This document shows, piece by piece, positions 1 through 5,693 of a DNA stretch of 7,374 bases. The notes beneath the pieces are model-generated. The model had not been told where the DNA came from. It ran no database searches and was given only the letters and a program-made list of their open reading frames with translations. Origin of the DNA: Desulfosarcina sp. (lineage in GTDB: Bacteria > Desulfobacterota > Desulfobacteria > Desulfobacterales > Desulfosarcinaceae); contig DAOWNV010000139.1 of assembly GCA_030642405.1 (NCBI GenBank), positions 1-7,374 of the forward strand. The letters run 5' to 3'. The position numbers and the translations under genes were made by a program. Each line of letters opens with the position of its first letter. Position 1 is the stretch's first letter.

Positions 1-96
1 TACCTGCTTGACAAAATCGAGGAAAAAGCACTGGGAATGGCCAACGCACTGGCAGCTATGAAACAGAAGAGGACGGTCAATGGCACGATTCAGTAA
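1..96 (+). CDS. C-terminal end of a TolQ/ExbB/MotA-family proton-channel subunit (partial)
   Basis: Reading frame 1 is open from the first base to a TAA at 94-96 and gives 31 residues, beginning YLLDKIEEKALGMANAL and ending NGTIQ. Only the cytoplasmic tail is present, so no membrane span or catalytic residue can be inspected. The assignment rests on context and tail character. In TolQ-TolR, ExbB-ExbD and AglR-AglQ-AglS operons the polytopic channel subunit lies directly upstream of the ExbD/TolR gene, and a short amphipathic helix ending in a basic tail is usual for the family. The stop lies 17 nt inside the next gene, which suggests translational coupling. By position it would correspond to AglR of the Myxococcus gliding motor. 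The family call is an inference; the existence of an in-frame gene end is fairly secure. Confidence 0.7.
   Translation, partial: YLLDKIEEKALGMANALAAMKQKRTVNGTIQ
66..73 (+). promoter_or_regulatory. Ribosome binding site for the first ExbD-family gene
   Basis: GAAGAGGA ends 6 nt before the ATG at 80 and lies inside the coding sequence of the upstream gene. It supports the ATG at 80 as the start. Confidence 0.6.
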
Positions 97-589
97 AAAT
101 AGAAGATCGGGTGAAGAAGAACCGGAACTCAATATGATTCCAGTAATGAATTTGTTTATGGTATTAATTCCTTTTCTTCTCTCTTCAGTCTCTTTCCTAC
201 ACATTAAGGCAATAAACACGTCCATTCCGGTTCATGCTGATGGGCCATCCATATCGGTTCAAGAAAAGGTGAGCCGGAAAATAACCGTTGTCCTTGAAAT
301 CAAGGCAGATCAAGTGCGCATATCGACGCTTTCGGATACACCCAATGACCTGCAGGTGTCGGAAAAGGAATGGGTGCTGCCAAGATCAAACAAAATGGGC
401 TTTAAGGTAGCACAAGTGGCCGACCACCTGAGAAAATTAAAACAAAGTTACCCAGATAGTGATACCATGATTTTAATTCCCGATGACGAGGTAACCTATT
501 GGGAAATCGTACAAGCCATGGACTGTGCCCGAGCAGATAATTCCATATCGCTTTTCCCGAATGTCGTACTGTCCGGATCATTGGGTTAA
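80..589 (+). CDS. ExbD/TolR-family stator protein with Asn replacing the proton-binding Asp (AglQ-like position)
   Basis: This 169-residue protein has the ExbD/TolR layout: a short basic and acidic cytoplasmic N-terminus, one membrane span at about residues 19-42, and a periplasmic domain. That domain ends with the usual strand-helix-strand pattern, around IPDDEVTYWEIVQAMDCAR and then FPNVVLSG. In the family a TolQ/ExbB-type channel and two ExbD-type chains turn proton flow into motion, and an Asp at the start of the span carries the proton. Here the matching segment, ELNMIPVMNLFMVLIPFLL, has Asn24 (AAT at 149-151) where ExbD and TolR have Asp. The following ExbD gene keeps its Asp, so the two chains are not equivalent. 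The start is supported by an SD-like site at 66-73. Order after a TolQ-type gene matches aglR-aglQ-aglS. Family call is strong; orthology to AglQ is inferred. Confidence 0.88.
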   Translation: MARFSKNRRSGEEEPELNMIPVMNLFMVLIPFLLSSVSFLHIKAINTSIPVHADGPSISVQEKVSRKITVVLEIKADQVRISTLSDTPNDLQVSEKEWVLPRSNKMGFKVAQVADHLRKLKQSYPDSDTMILIPDDEVTYWEIVQAMDCARADNSISLFPNVVLSGSLG

Positions 590-593
590 TCAT

Positions 594-599
594 AGGAGA
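594..599 (+). promoter_or_regulatory. Ribosome binding site that decides a GTG start
   Basis: AGGAGA sits 6 nt upstream of an in-frame GTG at 606. An ATG further upstream at 525 lies inside the preceding gene and would add 27 residues unlike an ExbD N-terminus. The site therefore fixes the start at 606. Confidence 0.8.
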
Positions 600-605
600 T
601 TAAAA

Positions 606-1109
606 GTGTCCTTGTGCCAACGCAGACGATCTGCAAAAAAATTGGTAGAGCCAAAACTTATGCTCACATCCATGATGGATATGTTTACCATCATTTTGAT
701 TTTTCTCCTTGTTTCCTTCTCCGATTCACCTGAGAAGATAAACTTGGGAAAGGATCTTGAGCTTCCTAAATCAACAACGGATGCCGCTTACCAGCGGGCC
801 GTAAAAATAATTCTTACAAAAAACGAATTGAAAATTGATGGTGAAATCTTGGCACCGGTTCGCAACCAGCAAATTGTTGGGTTAACACCGGAAAATCTCG
901 AGTCATCCTCATTATACAAGCAACTTAAAGAATACCGATCAAGTACACAACCCAAGGAAGAACGTAAGAATAAAGCACCGCATGTTCTTTTTCTTTGTGA
1001 CAAATCCCATTCATTTAAAACCATCAACAACGTAATCAAGACATGTGGTTTAGCCGGTTACCCAAACTTTCAATTTGGTGTACTTGAAGAAAAGAGTAGA
1101 TATCCATGA
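606..1109 (+). CDS. Second ExbD/TolR-family stator protein, Asp retained (AglS-like position)
   Basis: With the GTG start at 606 the protein has 167 residues. A strongly basic N-terminus (CQRRRSAKK) leads into PKLMLTSMMDMFTIILIFLL, a single span carrying the conserved proton-binding Asp25 (GAT at 678-680). The periplasmic part follows, with a C-terminal HVLFLCDKSHSFKTINNVI segment typical of the ExbD/TolR fold, in which a residue set like ADK..y..v..v.d is common. The LTSMMDMFTI pattern resembles AglS-type chains more than classical ExbD. It would pair with the preceding ExbD protein around the spans of a TolQ-type pentamer in the inner membrane. It starts 16 nt after the preceding stop and overlaps the next gene by 4 nt (ATGA). 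An ATG at 525 was rejected as the start because the ribosome binding site and the family N-terminus both point to 606. Confidence 0.9.
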   Translation: MSLCQRRRSAKKLVEPKLMLTSMMDMFTIILIFLLVSFSDSPEKINLGKDLELPKSTTDAAYQRAVKIILTKNELKIDGEILAPVRNQQIVGLTPENLESSSLYKQLKEYRSSTQPKEERKNKAPHVLFLCDKSHSFKTINNVIKTCGLAGYPNFQFGVLEEKSRYP

Positions 1110-1456
1110 TGATGCATCGTTTCCTTAATCCATTTTTCAAAGTTCTCCTTGCGGGTATTTTCATTGCTGCTTTCGCCTCCTCAAACGGTTGGTGCGGAAA
1201 AACCGGGGGCGGGATCACTTCTAAAGACGGGCTTCAGCAACGAATCGATTTCGGCAATTCTCATATTCTCGGACAAAGCATAAAATCCGGAGCTGTCTAT
1301 CTGATGCACAGGAAAAAGAGTGATATCGCAACCATGCTTGAAGTCCGTCGGCATTATCGAAATGAAATAAAAGAAGAGTATGAAATTGAAGAAACCGCCA
1401 TTGTACGAGGCAATTCTTACCTGGAAAATCAAAATAGCAGTTTGAAAGCACCCTGA
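1106..1456 (+). CDS. Small exported protein of unknown function, between stator and bridging-protein genes
   Basis: This is a 116-residue protein whose start overlaps the previous stop by 4 nt. Three consecutive ATG codons (1106, 1109, 1112) make the exact start uncertain; a weak AAAGAG at 1091-1096 favours the first or second. The N-terminus looks like a Sec signal peptide: basic and polar residues 1-12, then the hydrophobic segment VLLAGIFIAAFA to about residue 24. No lipobox Cys with a suitable preceding residue is seen, because Cys30 follows Trp. The mature part is small and partly charged, with the segment DFGNSHILGQSIKSGAVYL at about residues 49-67, followed by a basic and acidic helix-prone region. 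I do not recognise a named domain. In Myxococcus the small periplasmic GltF is encoded directly beside GltG, the same relative position; that is a positional analogy only. Confidence 0.8.
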   Translation: MMMHRFLNPFFKVLLAGIFIAAFASSNGWCGKTGGGITSKDGLQQRIDFGNSHILGQSIKSGAVYLMHRKKSDIATMLEVRRHYRNEIKEEYEIEETAIVRGNSYLENQNSSLKAP

Positions 1457-1505
1457 CGCATTGGTGCAATTACATTGTTTCCTCAACCTCAGCGATGAAA
1501 ATGGA

Positions 1506-3398
1506 ATGAAAACAATAAAAGAAGATTTTGAAGATGTTCAGATGATTGAACCGGTTCCGGAAACGAGGACCCAGTTTCATGTATATCAAAATCTCCATTT
1601 TATCAGTGATCTGCATTTTGAAAAGGGTCAGATCACCATTGGCAGCAACCATAGCGCAGATCTTTTTTTGGATCACCAATCCGTAGAAGGCATTCATGCC
1701 CTCGTGGATATCGAAAGTGGAAAGGCGATCCTTACCAATCAGTTTCCCGAGAACGGGCTTCGCCTCAACGGCGAACCGGTATTGAAGGCCCGATTACATC
1801 CGGATGATGTGATTGCCATCGGTCCATTTGCGCTGAAAATCAAAAAAACAGGTCAAATCGGCACAACTACCACTGATAAGGAGATTTTTTATTCTGTTCG
1901 GTTGGTAAACCGCTACAACAGTGCTGCGGATAGGGATATAGCAGCGGTCGGCCTTTCCAGATTACTTAATGTAAACCTTGAGAAAACAAAAAACCTGGTC
2001 GCGAGAGACCTGTTCGTGATCAAGAAGGGGGCAAGCGGATTAGAGGCGGCGCGAATCCAAAACAGCATGCTTAAAGCCCGCGTGATTTGCGACGTTCAAT
2101 TAGAAAAGAATGAAAATACACCTCCTCTTTCCCAATCTACTTTAAATCGCAAACCTGAAGAATTGCCCGGTCTTCAATCTACCGAGAGTCTGAAGGAAGA
2201 TTTACATCCCGTAGAAACAACAGCCCCTTTTGTACAAGAAGATACTTTAGAAACCTTCTTGGTCTATGAAGATGACGATGAAGAAGAAGAAGAGCTTTGG
2301 GAAGCTCCGTTTTGTTTGGAAGAGGAGCTTCCTTTGTCTCTTATGCTGCCCCAAAAAGAGAGCGTAAAGCAACCGATGATGATCTCTTGGCAGCACTGGC
2401 TCACGTCAATGGGCTTTCACCTTGCGGTATTCCTCGTCTTTTTTATGTATTTCGCATTTCAAGCGGGTGTTCCACAAAAGCAAGAGCTTCATTTTGTTAA
2501 AATTGACCGTTCCATGCTGGAACAAATAAATCTACCCAAACCAAAAGCCAAACCCCCAAAAAAACCCACGCCTGAAATTAAAGCGCAAAAACCAAAAAAG
2601 GTCGCCAAACCTGAAAAAAAGAAACCAATAAAAAGACAATCCTCCCCTGCGACCAAAACAGCCAAAAAGAAAAAAAAGGTAAAGAATGCTGTAACAAGGG
2701 CGAAAACAAACAAGGATCCCAAGGCAGGGGGCGGTTTTGGCAAGGGAAACATAAAAAATCGCAACATTAATCAAACCGGCCTATTGAGCGTATTGGGCGA
2801 CGACACCCCTGCCGTCACATCCGCCGCAATGGCAGTGGCTGTCTCGAACCTGGACGCCGTGAAGGTTCCCGGGGCTACGGAGAAAAATTTCAGTGTCGGC
2901 GGGCTAATAGGTGCATTGGGTGATGGAAAAATTGTGGTGGCTTCCGGTGCCATTGTTCAGACCAAAGGGTCCGCTCAGGTCCTTCGCAGTGCCGGTGCCA
3001 AGGGCAAAGGTGAAGTGGCTGCCCTTACCCGTGGAAACACAGGAAAAAAACAGGTACAGGCCATGGTGACCGCAAAAATGAATCGAACTGTCAAGATCGA
3101 AGGCGGTATGAGCCGTGAATTGGTTAAGAAAGTGATTGACCAACATCTGGATGAGATAACCTACTGCTATGAAATGGCACTGATGGTCACCCCCTCCATT
3201 TTGGGCCGTGTCGTGTTCGAATGGAAAATACTGAAAAGCGGACGAGTAGGACAAGTTCGCATTGTATCTTCAAATGTCAATTCCAGCCAGATTCATGATT
3301 GCATCAAATCGGCAATTCGTTCCTGGCAGTTTCCTAAACCGGTTGGTTCAGAAGTGATTGTCAGCTATCCCTTTGTTTTCGATCTGGTCTCGTTTTAG
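1506..3398 (+). CDS. FHA / L7-L12-like / single-span / TonB-like bridging protein (GltG/PglI-type)
   Basis: Counting from the ATG at 1506 the protein has 630 residues. Domains in order: an FHA-like domain at about 30-112 (IGSN at 45-48, VEGIHA at 60-65, ENGLRLNG at 82-89, DDVIAIG at 100-106); a ribosomal L7/L12 C-terminal-like segment at about 128-199; an acidic run at 255-263; a membrane span at about 302-321; a Lys/Pro-rich periplasmic linker at about 344-406; a Gly-rich region with two GLLxxLGD-like motifs (425-433, 466-474); and an AgmX/PglI-type TonB-like tail at about 532-630. The tail shows IDQHLDEITYCYE, an SSN segment, C599 and a final WQFPKP...YPFVFDL. Cys554 and Cys599 could form a disulphide. 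In the Agl/Glt machine such a protein links the stator to the periplasmic and outer-membrane parts. FHA signature residues are missing. The start is uncertain: in-frame TTG 1461 and GTG 1464 would add 15 or 14 residues, and no candidate has a good ribosome binding site. Confidence 0.88.
   Translation: MKTIKEDFEDVQMIEPVPETRTQFHVYQNLHFISDLHFEKGQITIGSNHSADLFLDHQSVEGIHALVDIESGKAILTNQFPENGLRLNGEPVLKARLHPDDVIAIGPFALKIKKTGQIGTTTTDKEIFYSVRLVNRYNSAADRDIAAVGLSRLLNVNLEKTKNLVARDLFVIKKGASGLEAARIQNSMLKARVICDVQLEKNENTPPLSQSTLNRKPEELPGLQSTESLKEDLHPVETTAPFVQEDTLETFLVYEDDDEEEEELWEAPFCLEEELPLSLMLPQKESVKQPMMISWQHWLTSMGFHLAVFLVFFMYFAFQAGVPQKQELHFVKIDRSMLEQINLPKPKAKPPKKPTPEIKAQKPKKVAKPEKKKPIKRQSSPATKTAKKKKKVKNAVTRAKTNKDPKAGGGFGKGNIKNRNINQTGLLSVLGDDTPAVTSAAMAVAVSNLDAVKVPGATEKNFSVGGLIGALGDGKIVVASGAIVQTKGSAQVLRSAGAKGKGEVAALTRGNTGKKQVQAMVTAKMNRTVKIEGGMSRELVKKVIDQHLDEITYCYEMALMVTPSILGRVVFEWKILKSGRVGQVRIVSSNVNSSQIHDCIKSAIRSWQFPKPVGSEVIVSYPFVFDLVSF
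2532..2723 (+). repeat. Low-complexity Lys/Pro-rich coding tract
   Basis: This A-rich stretch encodes residues 343-406 of the bridging protein and is built mainly of Lys, Pro and Ala (for example KPKAKPPKKPTPEIK). It is the usual extended, rigid periplasmic linker of TonB-like proteins and follows the membrane span by about 20 residues. It contains an A-rich run at 2664-2677 (AAAAAG followed by eight A). The complementary strand carries hydrophobic open frames only because Lys codons read as Phe in reverse. Confidence 0.75.
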
Positions 3399-3422
3399 GT
3401 CATTGATCGAGGGTTTTGCATT

Positions 3423-3428
3423 AGGAGA
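3423..3428 (+). promoter_or_regulatory. Ribosome binding site for the beta-barrel gene
   Basis: AGGAGA stands 5 nt before the ATG at 3434 within a 35-nt gap that has no hairpin or T-run. This is one of the two clearest ribosome binding sites in the window, so the barrel gene is probably translated independently of its neighbour. Confidence 0.8.
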
Positions 3429-3433
3429 AAACT

Positions 3434-4144
3434 ATGAAACAGATTGTTGTTGCAGGCATTGTCTTTTTCATCACGAGCATTTTCGGGCAACCTGGGTTGT
3501 GCGCCGAAAACCATGAGAAAGAGAAGGTCAGTGCCGTTCAAAATCGCATTTTTAACAGCAGCCATGAGCTAGATTTGAATATCGGCTATATTCCCGATGA
3601 TGATTTCTTCAATGTTTATCCCATTGGAGTGGGATACACATTTCACTTCAACGAGGATATTGCGTGGGAGGTCGCCCGTGCGCAGTATATGATCAACACG
3701 GACAAAGATCTGAAAAACACCTTGCGTAACGACTTCGACGTTCAGCCTGAGCAATTCCCGGAGCAAAAATTCATGTTCCACACCCATTTCGTATACAAAC
3801 CTTTATATGGAAAGCATGCCGTTTTGAACCGGGGCATCGTGAACAATGAGATTTATCTTTTTGCCGGCCCCGGAATGGTTAATTACGAATGGGAGTACAG
3901 CACTGGGGAAACGGTTTCTGAAAATGTATTTTCAATCAGTTTCGGTGCCGGACTGAAGTACTTTATTTCGGAAAGGTGGTGCCTCAATTTTGAAGTCAGG
4001 GATCTGATGAACTTCAGAGAGGACAATACCGAGAATAATATCTACCTCGGTATTGGTGTCGGGTTTCGATTCGATCTGTCTCCACGCAAAGTCAAAGAAG
4101 ATCCAACCCTCAAAAAACTGAAGAGTATTCTCAATGACGGCTAA
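3434..4144 (+). CDS. Outer-membrane beta-barrel protein of a gliding-machine-like cluster
   Basis: The product has 236 residues and starts with a clear Sec signal peptide, probably cut after LCA (residues 22-24). The mature protein alternates aromatic and polar residues in short strands, such as HELDLNIGYIP, IGVGYTFHF, AWEVARAQY, EIYLFAGPGMVNYEW, FSISFGAGLKYFI and NIYLGIGVGFRFDL, with Gly-rich turns. This is the pattern of a small outer-membrane barrel and resembles the outer-membrane beta-barrel domain proteins that accompany TonB-like and TPR genes in Deltaproteobacteria. The C-terminus does not end in the usual Phe: after FRFDLSPR comes a charged tail of about 20 residues (ending LKSILNDG) that could lie in the periplasm and contact partners. 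It follows the GltG-like gene directly, as the barrel gene gltH follows gltG in Myxococcus, so it may be the outer-membrane anchor. Which Glt barrel it matches, if any, is undecided. Confidence 0.82.
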   Translation: MKQIVVAGIVFFITSIFGQPGLCAENHEKEKVSAVQNRIFNSSHELDLNIGYIPDDDFFNVYPIGVGYTFHFNEDIAWEVARAQYMINTDKDLKNTLRNDFDVQPEQFPEQKFMFHTHFVYKPLYGKHAVLNRGIVNNEIYLFAGPGMVNYEWEYSTGETVSENVFSISFGAGLKYFISERWCLNFEVRDLMNFREDNTENNIYLGIGVGFRFDLSPRKVKEDPTLKKLKSILNDG

Positions 4145-5693
4145 ACATACCCTTAAAATGGCAATCTTCGTTGGTTTGGCGATGATGGTATTACCAACTT
4201 TTGTTCGAATCTCGTTAGGCTCTGCTCAAGGATCCGGCTCCTACGCTCCGGATTTTTCGTTCGAGGAAACAGCGCAATCGACTACACCGCTCGACACAGC
4301 CAACGCCAACACCATGAATGATACGGAACGTCAGGATTTCCAGAAAGGTTACGCCTGCTACACCAAAGAGAAATATCAAAAGGCGGCGACTCATTTTTTC
4401 CGATTTATCATTGGCCAATCCCCTGATGTCGTAGATTATGAATGGGCGGAATTTTTTTTCGGAATCAGTTTGTACAAGCTGGGATATACTCACGCTGCCG
4501 TTGACACACTGACCCATCTGGTAACACGCAAACCCAACCCTCAAATCGTCGGGTATGCCCTGGAGCTTATGGAAAAAATCAGCAGATCGCTTCCCTATGA
4601 TCGAAACATGCTGATTTATCGTACCCTTTGCGACCATAGCTATGATTTCATTTATGGACCTGTTGCCGACTTCATCCATTACTACCAGGGTGAATATGAT
4701 TGGGAGCGCGGCCTTTTCAATTGGGGCGACAAACACTTTTCCAACATTCCGGAAGAATCATACTACTATTACAAGTACCTTTTCGCCCGCTCTCTTCGAC
4801 AGATCTATGACAATCGCATTGATGAGGCGATCTCAGGGTTGAAAACGATTCTCGGCAAGCTGGAAAATGGTAATCCCCTGAAAGATGACACAAGAAAAAC
4901 CTTGGCGCGCCTCTATTATGAAAATGGAGATTTCGCCGAAGCTGACTTTTTGTATCAGCAGCTCGAAATGAACATTGTCGATCAGGCCCAGACACTGCTT
5001 GAGCGTGCATGGACTCACTATCGCATGGGCAATCCTGAGCGTGCTATGGGTTTGCTTTACTCATTCGAAGCTCCAAGTTGCGTGAATGCGTTCACACCGG
5101 AGTTCTACATTCTCAAATCCTTTATCTACAAAGATGTCTGTCATTACCAAGCCGCCATGAAGGTGTTGTCCCAATTCGAGACTCGCTATGGTAAAGCATT
5201 GGGACATATCTACAAACGAAAACCGATCCATGACAACGAAGGAGTGTTGCTGGTTCTTTTGAATAAACCCAACATCAAACGCAAATGGGAATTCATCAAC
5301 CTTCTGGAGAAGGAGCAGAATATTGCGATCAGCAATCCGGATAAAGCTCTGCAGTCCTACCTGACCCGACTTTATACGCTAAAGCGGCAGGAGATGGAGC
5401 AGCAGTTCAGAATCCTGCTAAACGATGCCTATGAAAAAATGGCCAATGCTATGCTTCAATATGAAGAAGAGGCCCACCTAATGGAGTATGAAATCGGTAT
5501 GGACATGTACCAGCGAGTAAGTAGCTATCATTTTGAGGAGAATTCACCCGACTCGGATCCCCTCAAACTTCAAAAAAACAAGGCGGTGTATGCCTTCCAG
5601 GGTGAATTCTGGAATGACGAACTGGACGACTATGAAGTTGAATTGCCCAACAAGTGCCAAAATGCCGAAGAATGGGATATCTTTTTCAAATGA
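4134..5693 (+). CDS. Exported TPR protein with coiled C-terminal part and GEFWNDEL motif
   Basis: The ATG at 4134 lies 11 nt before the end of the barrel gene, preceded by AAGAG at 4121-4125. The 519-residue product has a signal peptide (hydrophobic at about 10-24, likely cut after GSA at residue 31) and no lipobox, so it should be a soluble periplasmic protein. TPR-like helix pairs are visible at about 68-97 (GYACYTKEKYQKAATHFFRF), 103-135, 254-282 (LARLYYENGDFAEADFLYQQ), 286-313 (AWTHYRMGNPERAMGLL) and 322-352. A long helical, probably coiled region follows at about 400-455, rich in Gln, Glu and Met. Near the C-terminus is a distinctive segment, VYAFQGEFWNDELDDYEVEL. TPR proteins usually act as scaffolds; here it probably joins the bridging protein to outer-membrane parts. 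Its size and neighbours suggest the GltE class, but GltE (AglT) is described as a lipoprotein. Orthology is therefore uncertain. Confidence 0.85.
   Translation: MTAKHTLKMAIFVGLAMMVLPTFVRISLGSAQGSGSYAPDFSFEETAQSTTPLDTANANTMNDTERQDFQKGYACYTKEKYQKAATHFFRFIIGQSPDVVDYEWAEFFFGISLYKLGYTHAAVDTLTHLVTRKPNPQIVGYALELMEKISRSLPYDRNMLIYRTLCDHSYDFIYGPVADFIHYYQGEYDWERGLFNWGDKHFSNIPEESYYYYKYLFARSLRQIYDNRIDEAISGLKTILGKLENGNPLKDDTRKTLARLYYENGDFAEADFLYQQLEMNIVDQAQTLLERAWTHYRMGNPERAMGLLYSFEAPSCVNAFTPEFYILKSFIYKDVCHYQAAMKVLSQFETRYGKALGHIYKRKPIHDNEGVLLVLLNKPNIKRKWEFINLLEKEQNIAISNPDKALQSYLTRLYTLKRQEMEQQFRILLNDAYEKMANAMLQYEEEAHLMEYEIGMDMYQRVSSYHFEENSPDSDPLKLQKNKAVYAFQGEFWNDELDDYEVELPNKCQNAEEWDIFFK

Noticed and set aside
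525..605. Upstream ATG extension of the second ExbD gene
   Set aside because: It overlaps the first ExbD gene by 65 nt, adds 27 residues unlike an ExbD N-terminus, and ignores the AGGAGA placed 6 nt before the GTG at 606.
2489..2767. Minus-strand open frame rich in Phe and Leu, resembling a membrane protein
   Set aside because: It is the reverse reading of the Lys/Pro-rich linker: Lys codons appear as Phe on the other strand. There is no independent evidence for a gene.
3399..3433. Possible terminator or promoter between the bridging-protein and barrel genes
   Set aside because: The 35-nt gap has no inverted repeat followed by a T-run and no convincing -35/-10 pair; only a ribosome binding site is visible.
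3434..3505. Barrel protein as a lipoprotein, because Cys23 follows the hydrophobic core
   Set aside because: The residue before Cys23 is Leu, which does not fit a lipobox; LCA followed by Glu is a better signal peptidase I site.
4215..4736. 173-codon open frame on the minus strand
   Set aside because: It lies wholly inside the TPR gene on the opposite strand, has no family resemblance or coupling to neighbours, and is explained by the codon use of the plus-strand gene.
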